Part shown: positions 1-8,961 of the stretch, one piece after another
Numbering within the stretch: position 1 is the first letter of the stretch
Layout of the letters: every line of letters starts with the position of its first letter
Assembly: GCA_020636255.1 (NCBI GenBank)
Contig: JACJYE010000001.1
Coordinates: forward strand, 611,501 to 675,500
Length of the DNA: 64,000 nucleotides
DNA from: Lewinellaceae bacterium
GTDB taxonomy: Bacteria > Bacteroidota > Bacteroidia > Chitinophagales > Saprospiraceae
Direction: 5' to 3'
Translations under genes and position numbers: made by a program
Notes under the pieces: model-generated
What the model saw: the letters and a program-made list of their open reading frames with translations, nothing else
The model's database searches: none
Told to the model about the DNA's origin: nothing

Positions 1-96
1 AGCCCGATCATTTCCAACCTGGAAGGGACGGCAAATGCGATCGGCATTTTTACAGGGCTCACTTATGATCGAAAAACGGTGGCCGTCAGCCGGTAA
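1..96 (+). CDS. C-terminal tail of an unidentified protein (5' end outside window)
   Basis: Frame 1 is open from the first base and closes with TAA at 94-96, giving 31 residues ending KTVAVSR. The stop lies directly before a strong hairpin terminator, which supports this being the true end of a plus-strand gene. The visible residues show no family motif that I recognise, so no function is proposed. The gene converges on the OmpA-like gene on the other strand. Confidence 0.6.
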   Translation, partial: SPIISNLEGTANAIGIFTGLTYDRKTVAVSR

Positions 97-102
97 GGGG
101 CA

Positions 103-141
103 TAAAAAAAAGCCGGGCGGCATTCACCACCCGGCTTTTTT
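103..141. terminator. bidirectional rho-independent terminator
   Basis: The hairpin has arms AAGCCGGG and CCCGGCTT around a short loop. An A-run precedes the left arm and a T-run follows the right arm, so it can stop transcription in both directions. It lies between the converging partial gene ending at 96 and the OmpA-family gene ending at 160. Confidence 0.8.
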
Positions 142-159
142 GGGAGAAAAACAGCCGTA

Positions 160-924
160 TTAGTTTTTCTTCATCAGCCCGCCCAGGTCAGGGTTAGGCT
201 GGACAACAGAACGGCGGTTTTGCTTGCGGCCGTCAGACGTTTTGTTGTCGCCTACGGGTTGAGTATCACCGCGGCCGGCGATCGTCAGTTGCTCCGGGCT
301 TGCGCCTTTTTTGATCAGGTAGCGGACTACCTCATTGGCGCGAGCAACACTGAGGTCCCAGTTGTCGCGATACGCAGCACCTTCTTTCATCTTCTGAGTG
401 TCAGCGTGGCCGACAACCATCAGTTGAAGTTTCGGGTTGTTCTTGAGGGTCATGGCGAGTTTCTCCAGCGCACCTTTTTCAGCACGGCTGAGGCGAACAG
501 AGCCGCTGGAATACTGAATGCTCTCATCCGTAACGACATACAGGCGGCCGTCGCGGTCTTCCAGTTTCAGGCCACTGTCGGCATAGGCGTTGAAAATGCC
601 GTCGATCTCGGCTCTCAGAGCTGCCAGCTCCTGTTCCGTCATCGTAAGCTTTTCCTGGACCTGTTTCATCTGGCCTTCCATCGCTTTCATGCTGCCTTCC
701 AGGCTGGAGATCTTGCCGTTCAGTTCTGCCTTGGTAGCATCGAATTCTTTTTGGAGTGCCATTTTCTCTTCCTCGAGTGCTTTGACCCGAGCTTGAGTTT
801 CAGCTAATGCTCGATCCGTAGCTTCTTTGGCAGCTAACAGCTCATCGTATTTCTTTTTGGAAACACAAGCCTGGAATGAGCTGATAGCTAGAGTAAGAAT
901 CAGTAATTTTACTATCAGACGCAT
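160..924 (-). CDS. OmpA-family peptidoglycan-binding lipoprotein
   Basis: 254 residues. The N-terminus is a lipoprotein signal with a lipobox-like SSFQAC, so Cys20 would be lipidated. Residues about 22-105 form a heptad-rich coiled coil (long Glu/Lys/Leu stretches with LEEEK and VQEKL). Residues about 125-245 form an OmpA_C domain that keeps the peptidoglycan-contact signatures NWDLSVARANEV and KQNRRSVV. This is the Pal/OmpA-like arrangement that tethers the outer membrane to the cell wall. The gene is monocistronic, separated from upstream genes by a 475-bp gap, with a -7 element at 1003-1010. The call is secure at family level; the exact physiological role is not visible. Confidence 0.85.
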   Translation of the reverse strand: MRLIVKLLILTLAISSFQACVSKKKYDELLAAKEATDRALAETQARVKALEEEKMALQKEFDATKAELNGKISSLEGSMKAMEGQMKQVQEKLTMTEQELAALRAEIDGIFNAYADSGLKLEDRDGRLYVVTDESIQYSSGSVRLSRAEKGALEKLAMTLKNNPKLQLMVVGHADTQKMKEGAAYRDNWDLSVARANEVVRYLIKKGASPEQLTIAGRGDTQPVGDNKTSDGRKQNRRSVVQPNPDLGGLMKKN

Positions 925-1002
925 GTTCTCTTAGTTTGATTAGTGAATTATTATTGGTTTTAACGTTTCAATAGTGAACGATAAGCCTATGCTAGGCCCC
1001 CT

Positions 1003-1010
1003 CAAAGGTA
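1003..1010 (-). promoter_or_regulatory. Bacteroidota -7 promoter element for the OmpA-like gene
   Basis: Read on the minus strand this is TACCTTTG, a perfect match to the Bacteroidota -7 consensus TAnnTTTG. It lies 79 bases before the OmpA-family start codon. No convincing -33 TTTG was found at the right distance, so this is a candidate only. Confidence 0.45.
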
Positions 1011-1312
1011 AAAAAAGGTTACAATATTTTATAAATATGAGATTCTAATGATTGCGCTATATCAAAATTATCGTTTGTGAATGCCTTTCAACCTGGAGGC
1101 AAGTGTGGCGTGGCTGAAAACGAAACCGGGGTGAGGGTTAAGGGAATTTAGCTTTGGCTTAATGTAAAGATAGCATTTTTTTAGAACACCTTCTGTTTTT
1201 TAGGTATAAATTACCTCCGAACGGCATTTGGCCTTGCCTGCATTGAAGTTATTACGTTTCTATTATGGGGCATGCCCGAATGTCTTTGGGTTTGCCGGCT
1301 GGCTGAGTTGAA

Positions 1313-1343
1313 TTGGAGTATAGCGATAAAAAAACTATTTTTG
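1313..1343 (+). promoter_or_regulatory. Bacteroidota-type promoter for the alpha/beta hydrolase gene
   Basis: A -33 TTG at 1313-1315 is followed after 20 bases by TATTTTTG at 1336-1343, which fits the -7 consensus TAnnTTTG. The predicted start of transcription near 1350 leaves a leader of about 50 bases before the ATG at 1400. Confidence 0.55.
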
Positions 1344-1399
1344 CACTTTAGCCCAATGGATGAATAAATGGGCCCTATTACAAACTGATATTCAAGTAG

Positions 1400-2182
1400 A
1401 TGGAATACGATATCAAAAAAGAAGGAAGGTTTAAATATATTGAATCGGGCGGAAGTGAAGAAAACCTGGTGTTGCTTCACGGGCTGTTCGGCGCTTTGAG
1501 CAACTTTGAAGGCATTATTCAGCACTTCTCCGGAAAGTACAATGTGGTTGTACCCATCCTTCCTATTTTTGAACTCCCGATCCGAAAAGTTTCCGTTACC
1601 GGCCTGGTCGACTACGTTGTTGATTTTGTTGAATTCAAAGGCTATCAAAAGGTGCACGTACTGGGCAATTCTTTAGGCGGGCATATAGCGCTGCTCTATG
1701 CACTGGCCCGGCCCGGAAGCATTGCTTCCATCATTTTGACTGGCAGCTCCGGCCTTTTCGAAAGCGCTATGGGCACCAGTTTTCCCAAACGGGGAGACTA
1801 TGAATTCATTAAAAAGAAGACCCAGGATACTTTTTACTCACCGGATGTGGCCAGTAAAGAGCTGGTGGATGAGGTCTTCGATATCGTCAACGACCGCAAT
1901 AAGGCCATCCGGGTGGTAGCTACAGCCAAATCGGCCGTGCGCCATAACCTCGGAGATAAGCTCCATCAGATCAAAGCCCCTACCCTTTTGGTTTGGGGCA
2001 AACAGGACCAGATCACTCCCGCTTTTGTAGGTGAAAAATTCCATGAACTCATAGAGAACTCTCAGCTCATTTTTATAGACGAATGCGGCCACGCTCCTAT
2101 GATGGAACATCCGAAATCCTTTAACAGCTACCTGGAAAACTTCCTGCAGGAGGTGTCCGCAAATACAGTTGGAAGGTATTGA
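1400..2182 (+). CDS. alpha/beta-fold hydrolase
   Basis: 260 residues, the usual length of a compact alpha/beta hydrolase. The oxyanion segment HGLFGALSNF is at 27-36, the nucleophile elbow GNSLGG puts the catalytic serine at Ser91, the acid is Asp203 in WGKQDQIT, and the histidine is His231 in ECGHAPMMEHP. No signal peptide, so it should be cytoplasmic. It stands alone, with a good promoter 57-87 bases upstream. The substrate cannot be read from the sequence; relatives include esterases, C-C bond hydrolases and haloperoxidase-like enzymes. Confidence 0.85.
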   Translation: MEYDIKKEGRFKYIESGGSEENLVLLHGLFGALSNFEGIIQHFSGKYNVVVPILPIFELPIRKVSVTGLVDYVVDFVEFKGYQKVHVLGNSLGGHIALLYALARPGSIASIILTGSSGLFESAMGTSFPKRGDYEFIKKKTQDTFYSPDVASKELVDEVFDIVNDRNKAIRVVATAKSAVRHNLGDKLHQIKAPTLLVWGKQDQITPAFVGEKFHELIENSQLIFIDECGHAPMMEHPKSFNSYLENFLQEVSANTVGRY

Positions 2183-2288
2183 TGGATGCTAATCGCTTCC
2201 TCGGGATATATGCTCGAAGCAGGTGCGATCGGTGTGTTTTCTCTTTTTACATTATCCGCCACATCATAAGTATTAATAACAGTTGCTT

Positions 2289-2310
2289 GTAAACCAGCGT
2301 TTTGGTTTAC
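2289..2310. other. short inverted repeat in the leader of the M1 aminopeptidase gene
   Basis: Arms GTAAACC and GGTTTAC flank an 8-base loop, 41 bases before the start codon at 2351. It could be an operator, a leader hairpin or chance. There is no T-run, so it is not a standard terminator. Confidence 0.25.
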
Positions 2311-2350
2311 GCGTTTCCTTCAGTATGTATATCATCCGATACGCTATTCT

Positions 2351-4954
2351 ATGAAAAAAATAACCCTTTTCCTGGCAGCTGCTTTTTTGTTCGGCTGCAA
2401 TACCCAGCAGAAAGTAGTGGTCGCGCCCGGCCCCGATATGGAATTCCGGCAGCTGGATACTATGGTGGTAACGGCAAATAAGCGCCAGGCAGGTACCGAA
2501 ACCGAAAACTATAGCCTGCCGGTATACCACCCCAGCAGGAAAAGGGAGAACGACCTGCTGCATACCCGGCTCAACCTCCGCTTCGACTGGGAAAAGGAAC
2601 AGGTGATTGGCATAGCGGCACTTACGCTGACGCCGTATTTCTATCCTTCTGACAAAGCGGTACTCGACGCTAAAGGCTTCGAATTCCAGAAGATAAGCAT
2701 GGAAGGCAGCGAGCAGCCACTGCATTATACCTATGACGGAGAACAGGTGGTGGTGCAGCTTGGCAGGCAATACCGTAAAGGAGAAAAATACACGCTGAAC
2801 ATTAGCTATACCGCTATGCCGTCGGAGTCGGGCGGCAGCGCTGCCATCACTTCTGATAAGGGCCTGTTCTTCATCAACCCGCGGGGAGAAGATATCGATA
2901 AACCCCGGCAGATCTGGACCCAGGGTGAAACGGAAAACAACTCGCGCTGGTTCCCGACTATCGATAGCCCCAATGAGCGCTGTACCCAGGAGGTTTACCT
3001 CACCGTTGATTCGTCCATGCAAACGCTTTCCAACGGCTTGCTGATTTCCTCGACAAATAATGGCGACGGGACCCGGACCGACTACTGGAAGATGGACCAG
3101 CCCCACGCGCCCTACCTCTTCATGCTCGCTATCGGCAAATATGCCGTCGTAAAGGAAGACTGGGAAGGCAAGCCCGTTTGGTATTACGTAGAACCGGAGT
3201 ACGAGAAAGACGCTACGGCTATTTTTGCCCATACCAAAGAAATGTTGTCCTTCTTTTCCGATAAGCTGAAGGTGAAATACCCATGGCCCAAATTTGCACA
3301 GGTTGTCGTGCGGGATTACGTATCCGGTGCGATGGAAAATACGACCTGCGTCGTTTTTGGGGAACCCGTGCAGAGGCACCGCCGCGAACTGATCGACGAC
3401 AATAACGACCAGATCGTTGCCCACGAGATGTTCCACCACTGGTTCGGCGACCTCGTCACCTGTGAAAGCTGGGCCAACCTCACGCTGAACGAAGGCTTTG
3501 CCAACTACAGCGAATACCTGTGGTTTGAACACCAATATGGCGCCGATGAGGCCGATTATCACCTGCTCAACGAATGGAGCGGTTATCTGAGCGCCGCCAG
3601 GGGGGGGATACACCCGTTGATCGATTTCGGCTATGGAGATAAAGAGGATATGTTCGACTCCCACAGCTACAATAAAGGCGGAGCGATATTACACATGCTG
3701 CGCAGTTATTTGGGCGACGATGCATTCTGGGCCGGGCTCAACCTCTATCTTACTGAAAACGCCTATAGCTCGGTTGAGGCCCACAATCTCCGCCTGGCCT
3801 TTGAAGCGGTTTCGGGAGAAGACCTGAATTGGTTCTTCAACCAGTGGTATTTCAGCGAAGGGCACCCGGAATTGAATGTAACCTATGGATATGATGCTGC
3901 AAAGGAACAGGTTACTGTTAAGGTAGAGCAAACCCAGGACCCCACGCAGATGCCGGCCATTTTTGAATTGCCGGTAGCTATCGACCTCTATCTGGAGGAT
4001 GGCAAAACGGAGCGCAAAGAAGTGCGCGTACGGGAGCGGGTTCAAACCTTTACCTTCGATGCTAAGCAAGAACCCCGGTTGGTTACCTTCGATGCCAAGC
4101 GGATGCTGTTGGCTGAAGTGCAGGACAATAAAACGGAATCGCAGCTCATCTACCAGTTCTACCACGCCCCGAAATTCCTGGACCGATATGAGTCACTGCA
4201 GCGCTTGCAGGGAAGTTCCAGCCCACAGGCCCGGAAAGTGATGGAGGATGCCTTGTCCGGCCCGTTCTGGGCCATCCGTGGCCTGGCCATTTCCACTATA
4301 GATGAGAGCGCCGGGGAAAATGTAAGAGCCCAACTTCGCCAGATGGCCACTGGCGACCCGCATTCTCAGGTTCGCACCGGAGCTTTTGAAAAGCTTATGG
4401 AACTGGATGACGCCTCCGCTTCCGAGGAAGCCAAAGCGGCCATCGGGCACGATTCCTCCTATGCTGTCATCGGCTCTGCCCTTCAGTACCTGAGCCTTTT
4501 CGACAAACCGGCCGCGCTGGAATACGCCAGCCTGCTGGAAGAAGAAGAAATAGATGGCCTCCTGCTCGCTATCGGAGAAATATATGTGGAAAGCGAAAAC
4601 CCCCGGTACCTCAGCTTTTTCGAAAAGCATGCCGGGCATATAAAAGGTTTTTCCGCCATCTATTTCCTCGATGGCTACCAGCAGCTTGCCACCATGAGCG
4701 GCCTGGAAGCAACTAAAGCGGCGGCCTCGAAACTGCAGGCCCTGGCGCTCGACGATACGCAGTTATCCTGGCGCCGTTATGCTGCGACCCGCGCCCTGAA
4801 CGAAATGCGCAAAACCTATTCCGACGGGCAGGGGAACGGAAAGCCGGAAATGGCAGCCAGCCTGATGGAGATGATCAAAACGATCCGGAAAAAAGAAACC
4901 AATGCTCAGTTGCAGTCGTATTACGACCAGATGATGCCCGACATCAGGCCATAA
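2351..4954 (+). CDS. M1 family aminopeptidase, outer-membrane/periplasmic lipoprotein
   Basis: 867 residues. The signal peptide ends in lipobox FLFGC, so Cys16 is the lipidation site. The exopeptidase GAMEN motif lies near residue 328 (SGAMENTTC). The zinc site is HEMFH at 358-362 with the third ligand Glu381, exactly the HExxH-x18-E spacing of M1 gluzincins. The N-terminal beta domain (about 50-250), catalytic domain (about 250-510) and a long helical C-terminal part (about 600-867) match aminopeptidase N-type proteins. It probably degrades peptides outside the cytoplasm. A second, more distant M1-like gene lies at 14419. No operon partner is evident. Confidence 0.9.
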   Translation: MKKITLFLAAAFLFGCNTQQKVVVAPGPDMEFRQLDTMVVTANKRQAGTETENYSLPVYHPSRKRENDLLHTRLNLRFDWEKEQVIGIAALTLTPYFYPSDKAVLDAKGFEFQKISMEGSEQPLHYTYDGEQVVVQLGRQYRKGEKYTLNISYTAMPSESGGSAAITSDKGLFFINPRGEDIDKPRQIWTQGETENNSRWFPTIDSPNERCTQEVYLTVDSSMQTLSNGLLISSTNNGDGTRTDYWKMDQPHAPYLFMLAIGKYAVVKEDWEGKPVWYYVEPEYEKDATAIFAHTKEMLSFFSDKLKVKYPWPKFAQVVVRDYVSGAMENTTCVVFGEPVQRHRRELIDDNNDQIVAHEMFHHWFGDLVTCESWANLTLNEGFANYSEYLWFEHQYGADEADYHLLNEWSGYLSAARGGIHPLIDFGYGDKEDMFDSHSYNKGGAILHMLRSYLGDDAFWAGLNLYLTENAYSSVEAHNLRLAFEAVSGEDLNWFFNQWYFSEGHPELNVTYGYDAAKEQVTVKVEQTQDPTQMPAIFELPVAIDLYLEDGKTERKEVRVRERVQTFTFDAKQEPRLVTFDAKRMLLAEVQDNKTESQLIYQFYHAPKFLDRYESLQRLQGSSSPQARKVMEDALSGPFWAIRGLAISTIDESAGENVRAQLRQMATGDPHSQVRTGAFEKLMELDDASASEEAKAAIGHDSSYAVIGSALQYLSLFDKPAALEYASLLEEEEIDGLLLAIGEIYVESENPRYLSFFEKHAGHIKGFSAIYFLDGYQQLATMSGLEATKAAASKLQALALDDTQLSWRRYAATRALNEMRKTYSDGQGNGKPEMAASLMEMIKTIRKKETNAQLQSYYDQMMPDIRP

Positions 4955-4962
4955 CGGCGCCC

Positions 4963-4992
4963 TTGACATTTTAATTAATGTTATCTAATTTG
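4963..4992 (+). promoter_or_regulatory. possible promoter for the DUF4175 gene
   Basis: TTG at 4963-4965 is followed after 20 bases by TAATTTG at 4986-4992, one base short of the Bacteroidota -7 consensus. It would give a leader of about 100 bases before the ATG at 5097. Confidence 0.3.
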
Positions 4993-5096
4993 AGCAGCCT
5001 CTTCTTTTGTTAAAAAGCCTGGTGGCTCAACCTTTTAGGGAGGTAATCCAGTTTTAGTATGTAGTGTAAAAGTGAGTCAAACCCGAACTATTATTT

Positions 5097-8000
5097 ATGG
5101 CGACGTACGATAATTACCGGCTGTTAGTTGAGAAGCTCGACCAGTTTATCCGGAAATTCTATATCAACCAGATGATCAGGGGCGCCTTATACAGCGTAGG
5201 GCTACTGCTGGTGTTGTTCCTGGCCATGAGCCTGGCGGAACATTACTTCTATTTTGGCACCGGTGTCCGGAAGGTTATGCTGTTCTCCTTTGTCGGGGCC
5301 AGCTTACTGGCCCTGGGCTTTTGGGTACTGGCCCCTATGATGCACTACTTCAGGCTGGGCAAGGTGATCTCCCATGAGCAGGCAGCCCAGATCATCGGCA
5401 GCCACTTTGGCAATGTCAAAGACAAACTGCTCAATGTCCTGCAGCTGAAGAACCAGGCGGATTCGACGGCCAACCGGGATCTCATCCTGGCCAGTATCGA
5501 CCAGAAATCAGATGAGATAAAACTGGTGCCGTTCAAGAATGCGATCGATCTGAGCAAGAATAAAAAATACCTGCGCTATGCACTTCCCCCGCTGCTGCTG
5601 CTGCTCATCATCCTCTTCGTCAATGCCAACCTCATCACCGACAGTACGGCCCGTATACTACACAACAATAAGGACTTCACCCGGCCGGCGCCTTTTACAT
5701 TCGTAGTACAGGAGGGCGATCTTTCCGTCATCCAGTTCGATGACTACCCGCTCGTGGTAAAAGTGGAAGGTGATATATTGCCTAATGAGGCTTTTATTTC
5801 GGTAGACAACTATCAGTATCGGCTTAACAGGGAGGGCCCGGGCCTTTTTTCCTACCGATTCAGCAACGTACAAAAAGATGTGGATTTTCGCTTGTTCTCC
5901 TCCGGCGTGGAATCCCGGAAGTACACGCTGGAAGTCCTGGAAAAACCCAACGTCCTCGGGTTTGATGTCAAACTTGACTACCCTGCCTATACGCAGCGCA
6001 AAGATGAGGAACTATCCAGCATCGGCGACCTGGCCGTGCCCGTCGGGACGGATATCGACTGGGTATTCAGCGCCCTCAATACGGATGCCATTCGCCTGCG
6101 CTTTTCAGGTGCGGATAAAGAACAGGAAGCTACCCGCTTTTCCGATGGGCTGTTCACCTTTAAGAAAAGAGCGCTGAAAGATGAAGGTTACAAACTGTTC
6201 ATTTCCAATAAGGACCTGCCCAATGCCGATTCTATCAGTTACACCATTTCCGTTATCCCTGACCTTTACCCGAACATCAAAGCGGAAAAATTTCAGGACA
6301 GCATCGACAACAAACTGCTGTTTTTCGTAGGAGATGCTTCTGATGACTACGGCCTGCTGAGCCTTTCTTTTAACTACCGGATCAAAAAAGCCGGAGGGCA
6401 ACAGGGCGAATTGAAGCAGGTGAAAATGAGTAAACCGGATGGGAAACAGGCCCAGTTCGATTATACCTTCGACCTGAACGAGCTGCAGCTTGCCCCCGGC
6501 GATGAGGTTACGTATTATTTCGAAGTGTTCGATAACGACGGCGTCAACGGCAGCAAGTCGGCCCGCACCAACCTCATGGCCTATGCCATGCCGACGAAAG
6601 AGGAATTCGAGGCTATGGCCGAGCAAAATGATGAACAGATCAAGGACAACCTGAAAAAATCGCTGCAGGAGTCCAGGAAGATCCAGGAAGAGATGAAGCG
6701 CCTGAGAGAAAAGCTCCTTCAGGAGAAAGACGTTGACTGGCAATCGCGCAAAGAATTGGAAAAACTGCTCGACCGCCAGAAAGAACTGCAGAAACAGATC
6801 GAAGAGGCCAGGCAAGCCTACGAGGAGAACCTGAAGAATCAACAGGAGTTCTCGGAGACGGATGAGAAAATAATGGAGAAACAGGAGCAATTGCAAAAAC
6901 TCATGGATGAACTCATGAGCGAGGAAATGCGCGACCTGATGCAAAAGATCGAGGAGCTGCTCCAGGAACTGGGAAAAGACGAAGCGCTCGAGATGATGGA
7001 GGATATGGAAATGTCGGATGAAGAACTGGAAAACGAACTCGACCGCATGCTGGAGCTGTTCAAACAGCTGGAGCTGGAACAAGAAATGCAGGATGCGATC
7101 GATAAACTCGAAGAACTGGCCAAGGAGCAGGAAGAACTGAGCCAGGATACCAAGGATGGAGAGAAAAAGCAGGAAGACCTTCAGAAGAAACAGGAAGATA
7201 TAGACGACAAGTTCCAGGATATTAAAGAGAAGGTGGACAAAATTGAAGAGAAAAACCAGGAACTGGAAAAACCCAAGGAACTGGGCGACAGAGACGAACA
7301 ACTGGAGGACATTCAGCAGGATATCAATAATAGCCAGCAACAGCTGCAACAACAACAGAATAACAAAGCGTCGCAGTCGCAGAAAAAAGCTTCACAGAAA
7401 ATGAAGGATATGGCCGAGGCCATGTCTATGATGATGCAGTCAGGTGATATGGAGCAGATGGAGGAGGATATCAAGGCCCTGCGACAATTGCTGGAGAACC
7501 TGGTTGGCCTTTCCTTCGGGCAGGAAGCCCTTGTCGGCCAGTTTAACCAAACGGAGATCAATACACCCCGTTATGTAGAGCTGGTACAGGAACAGTTTAA
7601 GTTGAAAGATGATTTCCGCCTGATCGAAGACAGCCTGCAGGCACTCAGCAAGCGGGTGTATCAGATCGAATCCTACGTTACGGAAAAAGTGACGGAGATC
7701 AAAGGTAATATGAAAACGGGCCTGGAAGACCTGGAAGAACGCCGGAAACCCCAGGCTTCCGAACATCAGCAGCGCGCCATGAAAAACGTCAATGACCTGG
7801 CGCTTATGTTGAGCGAAGTGATGAACCAGATGCAGCAGCAAATGTCGGGTATGATGGCCGGCAACCAAATGTGCAACAAACCTGGTGGGCAGGGGCAGAG
7901 CGGTAAAGTGCCGCAGGACAAGATCAGCCAGGGCCAGGAAGGCCTCAACCAGCAGATGCAACGCATGAAGGAACGCATGGAAAAAGGCATGGGCGGGCCG

Positions 8001-8438
8001 TCCTCCAAAGAGTACGCTGAAATGGCCGCCCGGCAGGCCGCCCTGCGTAAAGCCCTGCAGGATAAGCAGAAGAAGCTACAGGAAAAAGGCAAGGGCAGCA
8101 AAGAACTGCAGGACATGATCGACGGTATGGACAAAACCGAAACGGAGCTGGTCAATAAGCACCTGACCAATGAAATGCTTAAACGGCAACAGGAGATTCT
8201 GACCCGCCTGCTGGAACACGAACAGGCTGAGCGGGAACGCGAATACGACCAGAAGCGAAAATCCGAACAGGCAAACCAGCAGGAGCGCCGCCTGCCGCCT
8301 TCCCTGGAAGAATACATCAAAAAGCGGGAAGCGGAGATCGATATGTATAAAGCAGTTTCTCCCTCGCTGAAACCTTACTATAAAACCCTCGTCGACGAAT
8401 ACTTCAAGTCGTTGAAGTCGGCCCCGGCCGGCAGGTAA
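5097..8438 (+). CDS. DUF4175 family membrane protein with very long coiled coils
   Basis: 1113 residues. Three hydrophobic segments (about 29-48, 58-80 and 161-178) anchor the N-terminus. A large beta-rich region (about 190-490) resembles Ig-like/extracytoplasmic domains. Residues about 500-780 are extreme Glu/Lys/Gln heptad coil (repeats such as QKQIEEARQ and LEELAKEQEE), then a Gln/Met-rich stretch (about 880-950) and another coil to 1090. This order matches DUF4175 proteins of Bacteroidota; their function is not established to my knowledge. It precedes the RsbW-like and ybeY genes by 118 bp with a hairpin between, so co-transcription is uncertain. Confidence 0.75.
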   Translation: MATYDNYRLLVEKLDQFIRKFYINQMIRGALYSVGLLLVLFLAMSLAEHYFYFGTGVRKVMLFSFVGASLLALGFWVLAPMMHYFRLGKVISHEQAAQIIGSHFGNVKDKLLNVLQLKNQADSTANRDLILASIDQKSDEIKLVPFKNAIDLSKNKKYLRYALPPLLLLLIILFVNANLITDSTARILHNNKDFTRPAPFTFVVQEGDLSVIQFDDYPLVVKVEGDILPNEAFISVDNYQYRLNREGPGLFSYRFSNVQKDVDFRLFSSGVESRKYTLEVLEKPNVLGFDVKLDYPAYTQRKDEELSSIGDLAVPVGTDIDWVFSALNTDAIRLRFSGADKEQEATRFSDGLFTFKKRALKDEGYKLFISNKDLPNADSISYTISVIPDLYPNIKAEKFQDSIDNKLLFFVGDASDDYGLLSLSFNYRIKKAGGQQGELKQVKMSKPDGKQAQFDYTFDLNELQLAPGDEVTYYFEVFDNDGVNGSKSARTNLMAYAMPTKEEFEAMAEQNDEQIKDNLKKSLQESRKIQEEMKRLREKLLQEKDVDWQSRKELEKLLDRQKELQKQIEEARQAYEENLKNQQEFSETDEKIMEKQEQLQKLMDELMSEEMRDLMQKIEELLQELGKDEALEMMEDMEMSDEELENELDRMLELFKQLELEQEMQDAIDKLEELAKEQEELSQDTKDGEKKQEDLQKKQEDIDDKFQDIKEKVDKIEEKNQELEKPKELGDRDEQLEDIQQDINNSQQQLQQQQNNKASQSQKKASQKMKDMAEAMSMMMQSGDMEQMEEDIKALRQLLENLVGLSFGQEALVGQFNQTEINTPRYVELVQEQFKLKDDFRLIEDSLQALSKRVYQIESYVTEKVTEIKGNMKTGLEDLEERRKPQASEHQQRAMKNVNDLALMLSEVMNQMQQQMSGMMAGNQMCNKPGGQGQSGKVPQDKISQGQEGLNQQMQRMKERMEKGMGGPSSKEYAEMAARQAALRKALQDKQKKLQEKGKGSKELQDMIDGMDKTETELVNKHLTNEMLKRQQEILTRLLEHEQAEREREYDQKRKSEQANQQERRLPPSLEEYIKKREAEIDMYKAVSPSLKPYYKTLVDEYFKSLKSAPAGR

Positions 8439-8444
8439 AGATAT

Positions 8445-8477
8445 GGGTGGCAGCATTGAATGCCAGTGCTGCCGCCC
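8445..8477. terminator. GC-rich hairpin after the DUF4175 gene
   Basis: Arms GGGTGGCAGCA and TGCTGCCGCCC pair with a single G-T wobble. There is no T-run after it, so it may be a weak terminator or an mRNA-stabilising hairpin. Confidence 0.3.
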
Positions 8478-8508
8478 GCCTCTCGATTCACCCAACCCTT
8501 AATGGTAC

Positions 8509-8539
8509 TTGCATGTTATTTCAAATTCTCTTAAATTTC
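8509..8539 (+). promoter_or_regulatory. candidate promoter for the RsbW-like/ybeY pair
   Basis: TTG at 8509-8511 and TAAATTTC at 8532-8539 are separated by 20 bases. The -7 element matches TAnnTTTG except for its final base. The start codon at 8557 is 18 bases downstream. Confidence 0.35.
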
Positions 8540-8556
8540 ACACTCGGTGAAATAAA

Positions 8557-8961
8557 ATGAGTTCAAAGCCTATTATGCTAAAGCTTTCCTCAGACCCCAG
8601 GAATATTGCCTTGGTTGAATCGCTGGTCGAGCAAGTAGTCGAAAAGTACCAACTCAGCCCCGATGTATATGGCAATATCCTTATCAGCCTTACCGAAGCG
8701 GTAAATAACGCTATCATTCACGGTAATTGTAACGATCGTTCCAAAACGGTACAGATACAATTTCGTCGACGTAAGGATTGTCTCGCCGTACGGGTCTCTG
8801 ATGAGGGGGGCGGTTTTGACCCATGCAGTATCCCCGACCCTACCGCTCCGGAAAACCTGATGAAGCTGGGCGGCCGCGGCGTTTTTCTCATGCACCAGCT
8901 TTCTGATGCCGTAGAGTTCCACAACAACGGTAGTACCGTAGAGATGCAGTTTAAGATATGA
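8557..8961 (+). CDS. RsbW-like ATP-binding protein (HATPase_c anti-sigma/serine kinase family)
   Basis: 134 residues, a stand-alone GHKL ATPase domain. The N box reads LTEAVNNAIIHGN (45-57), the G1 box SDEGGGFDP (81-89) and the G2 box GGRGVFLMHQLSD (105-117). There is no dimerisation or phospho-acceptor histidine domain, so it resembles the RsbW/SpoIIAB type that binds and phosphorylates anti-anti-sigma factors. No STAS partner or sigma factor is adjacent, so its partner is unknown. Its stop overlaps the ybeY start (ATGA at 8958-8961), indicating translational coupling. Confidence is high for the fold and moderate for the regulatory role. Confidence 0.8.
   Translation: MSSKPIMLKLSSDPRNIALVESLVEQVVEKYQLSPDVYGNILISLTEAVNNAIIHGNCNDRSKTVQIQFRRRKDCLAVRVSDEGGGFDPCSIPDPTAPENLMKLGGRGVFLMHQLSDAVEFHNNGSTVEMQFKI

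Larger units (their letters stand above)
925..1399. other. intergenic region between divergent genes, 475 bp
   Basis: This non-coding stretch separates the OmpA-like gene (minus) from the alpha/beta hydrolase (plus). It is AT-rich, has candidate promoters for each side (1003-1010 minus, 1313-1343 plus), and shows no ORF with coding character. I see no RNA gene or repeat in it. Confidence 0.6.

Noticed and set aside
2273..3664. 463-residue open frame on the minus strand
   Set aside because: Fully antisense to the M1 aminopeptidase gene, whose zinc motif lies in the overlap.
6105..7355. 416-residue open frame on the minus strand
   Set aside because: It is the antisense of the Glu/Lys-rich coiled coil of the DUF4175 gene, giving a Leu/Phe-rich artefact.
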